From Bacillota bacterium (GTDB lineage: Bacteria; Bacillota_C; Negativicutes; Sporomusales; Sporomusaceae): DNA of 7,704 bases. Positions 1 to 6,672 of the stretch are shown here, one piece after another. A program made the translations under genes and the position numbers. The stretch is taken from assembly GCA_023441125.1 (NCBI GenBank), contig JAEZQV010000134.1, forward strand, positions 1 to 7,704, given 5' to 3'. The notes under the pieces were generated by a model. It saw only the letters and a program-made list of their open reading frames with translations. It was not told where the DNA came from and ran no database searches. Each line of letters starts with the position of its first letter. The stretch's first letter is position 1.

Positions 1-80
1 ATAATATGAACAGGGGTATAAAATACTCCGGCTGCTTTACGGGCCGTCCGGCCGGGATTCAGTTCTGTTTCTGCAGGCAA
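1..80 (-). CDS. 5' end of a probable adenine-specific DNA methyltransferase (Eco57I/type IIG-like), partial
   Basis: Only the first 26 codons are in the window; the gene runs off the left edge. The start is TTG at 80-78, preceded by a strong AGGAGG ribosome binding site at 89-94 with an 8-base spacer. A stop lies a few codons upstream in the same frame, so this is the only plausible start. The visible protein begins MPAETELNPGRTARKAAG and continues VFYTPVHI. A basic R-K-x-x-G followed by (V/Y)(F/Y)YTP near the N-terminus is a known hallmark of large N6-adenine methyltransferases, such as Eco57I-type IIG enzymes and relatives like PglX, where it precedes the SAM-binding motif. The catalytic NPPY motif would lie outside the window, so the assignment is inference from a short stretch. 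The gene is separated from yabG by a terminator and 80 bases, so it probably has its own promoter. Confidence 0.55.
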   Translation of the reverse strand, partial: MPAETELNPGRTARKAAGVFYTPVHI

Positions 81-160
81 GTTGTCAGCCTCCTGACACG
101 CAAACTATACTAAAAATAGTTCGCCACGGACTATGCTTGATCCTTTCAGGGTCTTTAATC

Positions 161-194
161 AAAAAAATACACTCTTATAGCTAAGAGTGCATTT
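161..194 (-). terminator. Rho-independent terminator of yabG
   Basis: On the minus strand, just after the yabG stop codon, CACTCTTA and TAAGAGTG form a perfect 8-bp stem (170-177 with 182-189) around a GCTA loop. A G-T pair and several A-T pairs extend it. A run of seven T residues (161-167) follows. The stem is AT-rich, but the layout is typical. Confidence 0.85.
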
Positions 195-201
195 ATAGAA
201 A

Positions 202-1083
202 CTACATTGGTTTTATCGGTGTTTTGGGCATTCCCAGACGGAATTTCCCCCGGGTTTCCAGACCGCCCACACCGTCAACGCCGGTAACCGACGCCGTAAT
301 GGCATCACTCACGTCAACCGTTTTATTGATAGGGGTAAAAGCCACTTTTTCAGCAATAAATACCGGGTCATAGGCATGGATAAAAATGCGGTTGGGCGAG
401 CTGGCAAAATTGGCCCCGGCTGACAGAATGGCTTCAAAGTGGGATTGGCAGGCCCCGGCGAATATGACCAAATCATCGCGGGAGGGTTCAAACAGACGGG
501 CCTTTTTGACTGCCGCCATAAAATGCTTGGAATTGCGGTAGTTGTTAATATCATTTATATCTTTCTTGCCATTGCCCGACAAGGCATCATGTCCGGTAAG
601 CACTAAGATATCAGGCCGGATCTCTTCCAGCAAGCCGATAATAACATCGGCCTGTTTCGTTTCCTCCACCCAGTGCCCCTCAGCTTCGATATTGAGCTGG
701 TGGTAAGTCTTCAGGCACATCCGTAAGTATTCTTCATCACCGTCCAAATGCAATACCCGGCCGGGCAAATCAAAAAAAGTAAATTTCTTGGTAGCTTCCG
801 ACCGCCTTAATTCAAGCTGCTCCCGTTCGCGGCTGCGGCGGACCATAACCCGGTGCAGCGTCTCATTATGCATACTTTCCATCCGGACAATTTCATTCCG
901 CAAATGTTCGGCCTCTATTCTCTGCAGATCATCTATCGGCGAATCCGCCATTAACCGAAGGTGCAGGCCTTTTAAAACGCAGTGGGTTTGTTGCGCATCA
1001 TCAACAAATATATCGGCTACTTTAAATACAATATCGCCGCCGTGAGACTTCCTGATGACCAGGTCGCCTACTTGAATGTCCAC
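202..1083 (-). CDS. yabG: Sporulation-specific protease YabG
   Basis: This 293-residue protein is close in length to Bacillus YabG (about 290) and matches that family along its whole length. YabG is a cysteine protease made in the mother cell. It trims spore coat and other spore proteins during coat maturation, and in clostridia it also processes germination proteins. The N-terminal part starts VGDLVIRKSHGGDIVFKV, a small beta-rich segment. A charged, probably helical stretch follows (residues about 50-100). The protease domain contains LTGHDALSG around His165 and FAGACQSHFE around Cys212, the likely catalytic His/Cys pair. The start is GTG at 1083, supported by an AGGGGGG ribosome binding site at 1091-1097 with a 7-base spacer. 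In Bacillus yabG is controlled by sigma-K. Here CATA-type -10 candidates lie upstream (1121-1128 and 1141-1147), but I could not find a convincing -35. The gene is divergent from the glycosyltransferase gene. Confidence 0.95.
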   Translation of the reverse strand: MDIQVGDLVIRKSHGGDIVFKVADIFVDDAQQTHCVLKGLHLRLMADSPIDDLQRIEAEHLRNEIVRMESMHNETLHRVMVRRSREREQLELRRSEATKKFTFFDLPGRVLHLDGDEEYLRMCLKTYHQLNIEAEGHWVEETKQADVIIGLLEEIRPDILVLTGHDALSGNGKKDINDINNYRNSKHFMAAVKKARLFEPSRDDLVIFAGACQSHFEAILSAGANFASSPNRIFIHAYDPVFIAEKVAFTPINKTVDVSDAITASVTGVDGVGGLETRGKFRLGMPKTPIKPM

Positions 1084-1180
1084 CTTGATTCCCCCCTCAA
1101 CTAGTGCCTGTAACTACTACATCCTATGTGGCGGCCGACTATTATGCCACAAAATACTGGCGCGGGAGGTGTCAAACCCC
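1084..1180. promoter_or_regulatory. Divergent intergenic region between yabG and the glycosyltransferase gene
   Basis: This 97-base gap must hold the promoters for both divergent genes. On the minus strand, CATAGGAT (1121-1128) and GCATAAT (1141-1147) resemble the CATA -10 element of the mother-cell sigma factors E and K. The first lies about 40 bases upstream of the yabG start. Neither has a clean partner at -35. A TTGACA on the minus strand near 1170 is too far (23 bases) from GCATAAT to pair with it as a sigma-A promoter. On the plus strand TATTAT at about 1140 has no good -35. The plus-strand ribosome binding site GGGAGGTG is at 1164-1171. The promoter assignments are weak. Confidence 0.3.
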
Positions 1181-2068
1181 ATGGCTCCACTATATACTAT
1201 AGTGAGCCCCCATGAGGCCGCTTTCATTGAGGCATCTTACACGCATTCTTACTCCGAGGTGATGGACGTGATTTGCGTGGTCGTTCCGGCCAAGAATGAG
1301 GGAGGGCGCATTACCACCGTACTGCAGAATTTGGGAACTTTGCCTATTGATCATATCATCCTGGTAGCCAATGGTTCCAAGGACAGCACAATGCGAGAGG
1401 TTTTAGCAATGCGTCTCCCTAAACTGCAGATTATTTATTTTCATGAATGTTTAGGAATTGACACTCCCCGCGCTATCGGCGCTAAGGTGGCTCTGGCTCT
1501 GGGCAGCGATGTCGTTGCTTTTGTTGACGGCGACATGGTTGGAACCTTTAACGAGAATTTGATGGAGCTGGTAGACGGTGTACTATTAAAACATCTGGAC
1601 ATGGCACTGACCAACTGTTACCCTTCTCCACCACGCCATATCGAACGATATAACCCAACTTTTCAGTGGCGGCTGGCACTGAATAAGGAGCTGGGACTGG
1701 ATAAGAAAATCTCATTAGCCAGTCCGGCCCATGGTCCGCACGCAGTGTCCCGCCGTCTCCTGGAAACAATCTCATTACGCGAGTTGGCTGTTCCACCGGT
1801 CACTATGGCGCTGGCGCGCCTGCACAAGCTAAAAATAGATGTAGCAACAACCATTCCCCACTACCGTCTGGGATCATCAGTAAAAAATCAAATTCATACC
1901 AACAAAATTATTGATACTATCGTCGGCGACTGCTTGGAGGCTATTGCCGCTTTCCATGACCAGAACCGCAACCGCCAATGGCAGAACAAAACATACTTAG
2001 GTTATCACATTGACCGGCGTTTCGACTTGTTAGACCTGTTTTTGGATGAAAAGCCCTGCTCTAAATGA
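1181..2068 (+). CDS. GT-A fold (family 2-like) glycosyltransferase
   Basis: A 295-residue soluble protein with a nucleotide-sugar glycosyltransferase fold. Residues 29-65 read DVICVVVPAKNEGGRI, then DHIILVANGSKDST, the typical first strand and loop of GT-A family 2 enzymes. FVDGDM (about 114-119) contains the DxD motif (D116, D118) that binds metal and sugar nucleotide. Further conserved-looking segments are AHGPHAVSRR (183-192) and PHYRLGSSVKNQIHTNK (226-242). No signal peptide or membrane segment is visible, so it should act in the cytosol. The acceptor and donor cannot be read from the sequence. The open frame extends upstream to an ATG at 1076 that would overlap yabG. I prefer 1181 because GGGAGGTG lies 9 bases ahead of it; a second ATG at 1262 has its GAGGTG directly adjacent, which is too close. 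It is the only plus-strand gene in the window and interrupts the rsmA-yabG order known from Bacillus. Pairing with yabG hints at a spore-surface role, but that is inference. Confidence 0.85.
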   Translation: MAPLYTIVSPHEAAFIEASYTHSYSEVMDVICVVVPAKNEGGRITTVLQNLGTLPIDHIILVANGSKDSTMREVLAMRLPKLQIIYFHECLGIDTPRAIGAKVALALGSDVVAFVDGDMVGTFNENLMELVDGVLLKHLDMALTNCYPSPPRHIERYNPTFQWRLALNKELGLDKKISLASPAHGPHAVSRRLLETISLRELAVPPVTMALARLHKLKIDVATTIPHYRLGSSVKNQIHTNKIIDTIVGDCLEAIAAFHDQNRNRQWQNKTYLGYHIDRRFDLLDLFLDEKPCSK

Positions 2069-2096
2069 GAGCAGGGCTTTTGTCCCGTTTTTTTAC
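2049..2096. terminator. Bidirectional terminator shared by the glycosyltransferase gene and rsmA
   Basis: AAAAGCCCTGCTCT (2049-2062) and AGAGCAGGGCTTTT (2068-2081) form a perfect 14-bp stem with loop AAATG. The plus-strand stem ends in TTTT, and a second T-run lies at 2088-2094. The minus-strand arm also ends in TTTT, 20 bases past the rsmA stop. The 5' arm encodes the last residues of the glycosyltransferase and its stop codon begins in the loop. Confidence 0.92.
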
Positions 2097-2101
2097 AGTT
2101 G

Positions 2102-2962
2102 TCAGGTATTGCCCAGACTGCTCCAGGCATTGGCGACGGCAGCAAACTCATCCAGTGAAAGCTGCTCACCGCGGCGCAGTCCGTCAATACCTGCCTTGGC
2201 CAGCACCTCATCCACGGCAGCCTTGTCCAGGCCCCCGGCTTTAAGCGCATTGGCCAGGGTTTTGCGCCGCTGCGCAAAGGCGGCTTTGACTACCCGGAAA
2301 AACATTTTTTCACTGGCAACCCGCACAGGCGGCTCGGTGCGCACCGTACAACGAATAACGGCCGACTCCACGGCCGGCGGGGGGATAAAAGCGGTCGGCG
2401 GCACGATAAACATAATTTCCGGCTCGGTATAATATTGAACGGCAACCGACAGCGCTCCGTACTCTTTCCCGCCCGGGCTGGCCACCATCCGCTCCGCCAC
2501 TTCTTTTTGCACCATGGTAACTAAAAGTTCGACAGGAAGTCGTTCCTCCAGAAACTTCATGATAATAGGTGTCGTAATATAATAGGGCAGATTGGCAACA
2601 ACTTTGTACCTTCCGCGGTTTATTTCCCGGGAAATGTCAATTTTCAAAATATCGCCCTGCACAATTTTGACATTATCATACCCTGCCAGCGTTTTAGCAA
2701 GCACTGCCGGCAGGCGGCGGTCCAGCTCCACGGCCGTAACCGCCGCGCCGGCTTCGGCCAGTCCCTGTGTTAACGTCCCGATTCCCGGGCCGACTTCCAG
2801 CACGGCATCGCCGTGTTCCACTTTGGCGGCAGCGACAATTCCGTCCACGACATTCCCGTCAATCAGAAAATTCTGTCCCATTCTTTTGCTCATATGAATG
2901 CCAAAGGTTTTCAGTATATGTAAGGTTACATCTTTTTGCGCAATACGTGGTTTAATCGCCAT
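2102..2962 (-). CDS. rsmA: 16S rRNA (adenine(1518)-N6/adenine(1519)-N6)-dimethyltransferase RsmA (KsgA)
   Basis: A 286-residue SAM-dependent enzyme that dimethylates the two adjacent adenines in the 3' terminal helix of 16S rRNA during late 30S assembly. Visible family motifs, in order: GQNFLID (29-35), VLEVGPGIGTLT (SAM-binding motif I, about 54-65), VELDRRL (motif II), GDILKIDI (motif III), NLPYYITTPI (catalytic motif IV, about 124-133), FIPPPAVESAV (192-202) and AFAQRRKTLANAL (228-240). The length is typical. The start is ATG at 2962, with GGAGGAG at 2970-2976 and a 7-base spacer. An in-frame GTG at 2980 lies just before that ribosome binding site and is rejected. The gene overlaps the end of rnmV by 11 bases, so the two are almost certainly cotranscribed and translationally coupled, as in Bacillus. 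The shared hairpin at 2049-2081 ends the operon. Confidence 0.97.
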   Translation of the reverse strand: MAIKPRIAQKDVTLHILKTFGIHMSKRMGQNFLIDGNVVDGIVAAAKVEHGDAVLEVGPGIGTLTQGLAEAGAAVTAVELDRRLPAVLAKTLAGYDNVKIVQGDILKIDISREINRGRYKVVANLPYYITTPIIMKFLEERLPVELLVTMVQKEVAERMVASPGGKEYGALSVAVQYYTEPEIMFIVPPTAFIPPPAVESAVIRCTVRTEPPVRVASEKMFFRVVKAAFAQRRKTLANALKAGGLDKAAVDEVLAKAGIDGLRRGEQLSLDEFAAVANAWSSLGNT

Positions 2963-3533
2963 CGGCCAGCTCCTCCGCACTCTTGTTATGGGCGGCGGCA
3001 GCTTGCAGACTGTTCACCGCCTGATTAAATTCTTCACGGGTGATGCCATAATGATTCAAACGGTATAAGAAACTTTTGGCATTGGCATAACCGATACCCA
3101 GTTGTTCGCCAACGGCGGCACGGCGGGCCGTCGCGTCCGCTACCCCGTTTAGGCCGGCGGCCATAATATCCTGCCAGTCAAACTCGCTGGCCGGCTGCCA
3201 TTCGTGCAGCCGGACTTTGTCAAGGGCAGCGCGGATGGCTGCTGCCGACGCCTGCTCGATGCCAATGTCATTATTGGCATTGGCCTGCTCCCGGGGCACA
3301 AAAGCATGCTTGGCGTCAGGAAAGCGCGTCGCCAGATATTTACGGATACGTTCGCCGGCACTGTCCGGGTCGGTCAAAATAATTATGCCTCTCCGCTTAT
3401 AGGCGTCTTCAATCCGGCTTATAGTCCGCGGCAAAAGGTTAAAGCCCTCGGTGGCAATGCATTCGGCATCTACGGCCCGTTTAACGGCGGCGATATCCTG
3501 TTTGCCCTCAACAACAATTACTTCTTTAATCAT
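2952..3533 (-). CDS. rnmV: Ribonuclease M5
   Basis: This 193-residue Toprim-domain endonuclease performs final maturation of 5S rRNA precursors in low-GC Gram-positive relatives. The Bacillus protein is about 186 residues. The Toprim signature is complete: VIVVEGKQD with catalytic Glu9, then ILTDPDSAGERIR with the acidic pair Asp55 and Asp57. The C-terminal half (FLYRLNHYGITREEFNQAV) matches the RNase M5 tail. The start is ATG at 3533, with GGAG at 3540-3543 and a 6-base spacer. A longer frame to 3563 would begin at or just downstream of the predicted transcription start, which argues against it. The promoter is at 3571-3600. The 3' end overlaps rsmA by 11 bases, so the pair forms an rRNA-maturation operon. 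Confidence 0.96.
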   Translation of the reverse strand: MIKEVIVVEGKQDIAAVKRAVDAECIATEGFNLLPRTISRIEDAYKRRGIIILTDPDSAGERIRKYLATRFPDAKHAFVPREQANANNDIGIEQASAAAIRAALDKVRLHEWQPASEFDWQDIMAAGLNGVADATARRAAVGEQLGIGYANAKSFLYRLNHYGITREEFNQAVNSLQAAAAHNKSAEELADGD

Positions 3534-3570
3534 TACACACTCCAAGTTGTAGCATCCATGCAATATGAAT

Positions 3571-3600
3571 ATATTACCACATTCCGCCGCTTTTTATCTA
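3571..3600 (-). promoter_or_regulatory. Probable sigma-A promoter of the rnmV-rsmA operon
   Basis: Minus strand: -10 TAATAT (3571-3576) has TG close upstream. The -35 candidate TAGATA (3595-3600, 4 of 6 to TTGACA) lies at an 18-base spacing. Transcription would start near 3564, giving a leader of about 30 bases to the rnmV ATG at 3533. The -35 is weak. Confidence 0.6.
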
Positions 3601-3627
3601 CTCTTTTCTAATGCGCCAGGCCAGGCC

Positions 3628-3644
3628 TGCAGCCCCTGGCTGCA
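3628..3644. repeat. Short perfect inverted repeat between the rnmV promoter and the transporter terminator
   Basis: TGCAGCC and GGCTGCA form a perfect 7-bp stem with a CCT loop. Overlapping inverted repeats around it (CAGGCCTG; GCCAGG at 3615-3620 with CCTGGC at 3635-3640) could pair alternatively. There is no T-run next to it, so it is not an obvious terminator. It lies just upstream of the rnmV -35. The role is unknown; an operator or a chance GC-rich structure are both possible. Confidence 0.4.
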
Positions 3645-3674
3645 TCAGTTCTTAAACACGCCTGCACTGCCGGC

Positions 3675-3703
3675 AAAAACAAAAACCGCCTGCCGGCGGT
3701 TTT
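3675..3703 (-). terminator. Rho-independent terminator of the ABC transporter gene
   Basis: Minus strand, 13 bases after the stop codon: AAAACCGCC and GGCGGTTTT pair as a perfect 9-bp stem (3682-3690 with 3695-3703) around GGCA. The T-rich tail TTTTTGTTTTT (3675-3685) overlaps the stem end. Confidence 0.92.
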
Positions 3704-3715
3704 GGGCCAATGGCT

Positions 3716-5434
3716 TTAAAGATTAAGTACCGTCCAGCGGCCGGTTCCATCCAGAGTCAATTTCTTTTTATGATAACCGGCAAGCGTCCCCCGGTGGCCA
3801 ACACTGACCATCGCCGTGCCCGGCAGCCGCTCCCGCAGCAGGGTATACATAGCGCGCTCGGCCGGTTCATCCAGGGCCGAGGTTGCCTCGTCCATAAATA
3901 ACCAGCCTGGCTGCTGGATAAATGCTCTGGCAAAGGCAATCCGCTGCTGCTCGCCTAATGATAATACATGGGACCAATCCTCCACCTTGTCAAGCTGCCC
4001 CTGTAACCATTCCAGCTTGCATAGTGACATGACTGTGTAAATGTCTTGATCGGTAACCGCGGAATCCACGCCGGGATACAGCAAAGCCTCGCGCAGCGTC
4101 CCGAGCGGCAAGTAGGATTTCTGCGGCAGGAATAAGCAAGCCTGATTTGCCGGCATTGTTATCCCGCCCCGGGCATAAGGCCATAAACCGGACAAGGTTC
4201 TCAGCAGCGTGCTTTTGCCGCTGCCTGACGGGCCGGCCACCAGCAGCGTATCGCCGGCTGCCAGGGTCAGATTGAAGTCTGACAGCAATTGCCGGCCATC
4301 CGGCAGTTGAATGCTTAAGTTGGTTACCGTCAGCGCCGGGACAGGCGCTTTGGTAACAACAGCACCGCTATCAGGCAGTTCTCTGACCTTATTCATATTG
4401 CTAGTAAAGCCGGTTAGCCGGTCAATAACCGATTTCCACTCGGCTAAGAGCGGATAACTGTCAACAAAAAAAGATAACGCATCCTGCACCTTACCGAAGG
4501 CCTGCGAAGTCTGCAGCAGGCCGCCAAGCTGAATTTCCCGGGCAAAATAGCGGGGAGCCGCTACCAGGATGGGAAAAATGATGGCAATCTGACCATAGCC
4601 GGAAGTAAACCAGGTCAGTTGTTTCTGCCGTTGCATAATCTGCCAGAAATTATCCAAAACGCGCCCGAAGCGCCCCAGAAAGGTCTGTCCTTCCCGTGAC
4701 TCGCCGCCATAGAAGGCAATACTCTCGCTGTTCTCGCGGAGCCGCACCAGACTGAAACGAAAGTCGGCTTCATAACGCTGTTGGTCAAAATTAAGCTTGG
4801 TTAGCGGCCGGCCGATCTTATGCGTAAGCCAGGTGCCGGCAATGGCATAGATAATGGCCACCCAGACCATATAGCCGGGAATACTGATCACTGTACCGCC
4901 CAGGGGAACGCTCATCGCTCCGGACAATTCCCACAGGATGGCAATAAAAGAAATAAGGGTAACCGCCGCCTTAAGCAGTCCCAGCGCCAATCTCAGGGTG
5001 TAATTGGTGAACAGGCGCAAATCTTCGCTGATCCGCTGATCAGGGTTATCGGTATTGTTGTCAATAAGCTGCAGCCGGTAATACGTCCGGTTCTGCAGCC
5101 AATTGTCCAGATATTTGCCGGTCAGCCAGCGCCGCCATTTAATTTCCAGCATTTGCTGCAGATAGAGTTCATATACCGCCACAATAATAAAGATGCCGGC
5201 CAGGAGGCTAAACTCCCCCAAAGCGCTGAAAAAGTCCTCCTTGTCAAAGTTCTGCAGAGTATTATAAAACCGGTTGTACCATTTATTGATCAGTACCAAT
5301 ATATAGACATGAGCCAAGTTAAGCGTCACAATGACTGCAGTCAGGCCCCGGGCCCGCCATTTTTCTGACGAATACCAGTACTCGATGATAAGCGCCCAGC
5401 TGCTTTTCAGAAAACCAAGATTCCAATTGGCCAA
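3716..5434 (-). CDS. SbmA/BacA/YddA-type ABC transporter, fused permease and ATPase
   Basis: A 572-residue half-transporter of the family that includes E. coli YddA and mycobacterial Rv1819c (ABC_membrane_2 permease fused to an ABC ATPase). It should work as a homodimer in the cytoplasmic membrane. Hydrophobic segments lie at about 30-50, 75-95, 148-170, 187-204 and 282-294. NTDNPDQRISEDLR (127-140) is a family-specific loop also present in YddA. The ATPase has Walker A GPSGSGKST (401-409), signature LSLGEQQR (491-498), Walker B WLFMDEA (511-517, Glu516) and switch His547, so it appears active. The substrate is not determined. Rv1819c imports hydrophilic compounds including cobalamin and bleomycin, but no cobalamin riboswitch was recognised upstream. 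The start is TTG at 5434, with GAGGGG about 10 bases upstream. No ATG or GTG is in frame in the 80 bases before it. The gene sits between yabE and rnmV, an insertion relative to Bacillus, and is bounded by terminators on both sides, so it is probably its own transcription unit. Confidence 0.93.
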   Translation of the reverse strand: MANWNLGFLKSSWALIIEYWYSSEKWRARGLTAVIVTLNLAHVYILVLINKWYNRFYNTLQNFDKEDFFSALGEFSLLAGIFIIVAVYELYLQQMLEIKWRRWLTGKYLDNWLQNRTYYRLQLIDNNTDNPDQRISEDLRLFTNYTLRLALGLLKAAVTLISFIAILWELSGAMSVPLGGTVISIPGYMVWVAIIYAIAGTWLTHKIGRPLTKLNFDQQRYEADFRFSLVRLRENSESIAFYGGESREGQTFLGRFGRVLDNFWQIMQRQKQLTWFTSGYGQIAIIFPILVAAPRYFAREIQLGGLLQTSQAFGKVQDALSFFVDSYPLLAEWKSVIDRLTGFTSNMNKVRELPDSGAVVTKAPVPALTVTNLSIQLPDGRQLLSDFNLTLAAGDTLLVAGPSGSGKSTLLRTLSGLWPYARGGITMPANQACLFLPQKSYLPLGTLREALLYPGVDSAVTDQDIYTVMSLCKLEWLQGQLDKVEDWSHVLSLGEQQRIAFARAFIQQPGWLFMDEATSALDEPAERAMYTLLRERLPGTAMVSVGHRGTLAGYHKKKLTLDGTGRWTVLNL

Positions 5435-5484
5435 TGATACCAGTCCCCTCGCCGCAAGATATATTGTTGATAGTTCGCTGCCAC
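5407..5484 (-). CDS. Possible small upstream ORF (25 codons) overlapping the transporter start
   Basis: A GTG at 5484 follows GGGAGGAG by about 9 bases, a better ribosome binding site than the transporter's own. It opens a 25-residue frame ending in TGA at 5407-5409. The frame differs from the transporter's and runs across the TTG start at 5434. The peptide is basic in the middle (LRRGDW) and aromatic/hydrophobic at the end (WYHWPIGILVF). It could be a leader peptide that couples or gates transporter translation. It could equally be chance, since no homology is recognised. Confidence 0.25.
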   Translation of the reverse strand: MAANYQQYILRRGDWYHWPIGILVF

Positions 5485-5511
5485 CGCCGGCGACTCCTCC
5501 CGCTGGCCAAA

Positions 5512-5541
5512 ATTATCACCCGCTAAGAATTGCAATGCCTA
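5512..5541 (-). promoter_or_regulatory. Tentative promoter of the ABC transporter gene
   Basis: Minus strand: GATAAT (5512-5517) as -10 and TAGGCA (5536-5541, 4 of 6 to TTGACA) as -35, spaced 18 bases. It lies about 80 bases upstream of the transporter start and upstream of the small ORF. The match is modest. The rest of the 180-base gap (5435-5616) shows no recognisable riboswitch. Confidence 0.3.
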
Positions 5542-5616
5542 TAAACAAATATAATGGCCGCCTGCGCCGGGCTTTGACCTTGCCCTTCCCCTATTTTATG
5601 AATTTTGGGTTCAGGC

Positions 5617-5654
5617 AAAAAAGTGACAGGGCAGTTACCCTGTCACTTTTTTTT
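5617..5654. terminator. Strong hairpin terminator after the yabE-like gene
   Basis: AAAAAAGTGACAGGG (5617-5631) pairs perfectly with CCCTGTCACTTTTTT (5638-5652) around a 6-base loop, a 15-bp stem with T-runs on both strands. It abuts the yabE-like stop codon (5655-5657). It would stop minus-strand transcription from yabE before the transporter gene. It could also act on the plus strand. Confidence 0.95.
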
Positions 5655-6644
5655 CTACTCAGCTAATACGTATACTTTTACTGTCCGGCGGCCAAACCGC
5701 CAGGCTTCACCCGAGTCTTCCATACACAAATCGATCTTGTCGCCAACAATGGCTCCCCCGGTATCGGCAGCCAGTCCCAGACCGTACCCGGGTACATAGA
5801 CCCGGGTGCCAAGCGGGATTACATCCGGGTCAACAGCAACAATGCCACGCCGGGCAGCAATGCCGGTAGCCGTCAGGCCGCGGGCCGAGCCGTCGGTCGG
5901 CAGGTAGGCTGAAGCCTCCATATACCGGATATCCCGGAACCGCATGGTTCCCCGCGAGGTATCAATCGTATCCCGGGTGCCAACCCGGATAATCTGCGGT
6001 TTGGCGCTAACGGTCACGGTTTCGGCAAGTACGTCGGCAGCCACCCGGGCGCCGTCCTCAAACCGGACGCGAACGGTAGCCTTCTTGCTGCCATTTTCAC
6101 CGGCCTGCACAGTCTCTTCCACGCCTTTTTCCATTGTGGGGTCAGGCTGGCGGATAACCTGATACAAATCAGGTATTTCCTGTTCTTCGATTTTTTCCGT
6201 TAAGGTGACGGCTTTGATGGTCATGCCGTTTACCGGCCGGGAGTCATCCGCCGGGGAAAGCCTCACTTTATCCCGGGGTATACCCAGTTGATCGGCAACT
6301 TCCCGCACGGTAGGCTTACCCGTGACCAGATTGATTGTTTTTCCTTGATAAACGACCGTTACCGGTACTGCACGAAATACCTCAATAGCTGTTCCAGTAG
6401 TTACGCTGGCTGTTGATAACCTGAATTCATCGTCAGGGCTTAGCGTAATGCCGGTTTGTTTTAGAATTTTAAGCGGACTCTTGTACAAGGTATTAACAAT
6501 ATGGGTTTGACCATCGGCAATAACCTGTACTTTCTCATGTGCCCAAACAAATCCGGTCGCCAGCAGTGATGCCAGTAGCAGTGCAACAATCAGCACCACT
6601 CTGTTTCTTCCATACTTCTTTAGTATGGACGTTTCATCACTCAT
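5655..6644 (-). CDS. yabE: YabE-like cell-wall protein with DUF348, G5 and 3D domains
   Basis: A 329-residue protein of the Firmicute resuscitation-factor-like (Sps/YabE) group, thought to cleave peptidoglycan. After a basic N-terminus, a hydrophobic segment (about 16-34) acts as a signal anchor or signal peptide ending near VWAHE. Two DUF348 repeats follow (about 37-78 and 94-134), then a G5 domain (about 144-222). The C-terminal 3D domain (about 245-326) keeps the conserved aspartates in VDPDVIPLGTRVYVPGYG, AADTGG (Asp294) and DKIDL (Asp305). Asp294 corresponds to the catalytic position in the related MltA fold. It should act outside the membrane on peptidoglycan. The start is ATG at 6644, with AAAGGGGGG at 6650-6658. 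An upstream in-frame ATG at 6701 lies inside the -35 element of the promoter and is rejected. In Bacillus yabE also lies between tatD and rnmV. Confidence 0.93.
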   Translation of the reverse strand: MSDETSILKKYGRNRVVLIVALLLASLLATGFVWAHEKVQVIADGQTHIVNTLYKSPLKILKQTGITLSPDDEFRLSTASVTTGTAIEVFRAVPVTVVYQGKTINLVTGKPTVREVADQLGIPRDKVRLSPADDSRPVNGMTIKAVTLTEKIEEQEIPDLYQVIRQPDPTMEKGVEETVQAGENGSKKATVRVRFEDGARVAADVLAETVTVSAKPQIIRVGTRDTIDTSRGTMRFRDIRYMEASAYLPTDGSARGLTATGIAARRGIVAVDPDVIPLGTRVYVPGYGLGLAADTGGAIVGDKIDLCMEDSGEAWRFGRRTVKVYVLAE

Positions 6645-6672
6645 GAATACCCCCCTTTCTCTGAGCCTTGAA

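Noticed and set aside
1076..1180. Longer glycosyltransferase start at ATG 1076, overlapping the yabG start
   Set aside because: There is no ribosome binding site for it, the extra residues do not look like part of the fold, and a good GGGAGGTG site precedes the ATG at 1181.
2963..2980. rsmA start at GTG 2980
   Set aside because: This codon lies just before the GGAGGAG ribosome binding site that serves the ATG at 2962.
3261..3284. Inverted repeat GCCAATG/CATTGGC inside rnmV
   Set aside because: It lies within a well-conserved gene and arises from repeated Asn/Ala codons in the coding sequence; there is no sign of a regulatory role.
3534..3563. Extended RNase M5 N-terminus starting at 3563
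   Set aside because: The start would fall at about the predicted transcription start, and the known family begins close to the Toprim motif, which fits ATG 3533.
5319..5519. 66-codon minus-strand frame overlapping the transporter start
   Set aside because: It is a shadow frame across the transporter coding region, with no recognisable protein and a weak start context.
5435..5616. Cobalamin riboswitch upstream of the SbmA/YddA-type transporter
   Set aside because: None of the conserved cobalamin-riboswitch blocks could be recognised in the sequence.
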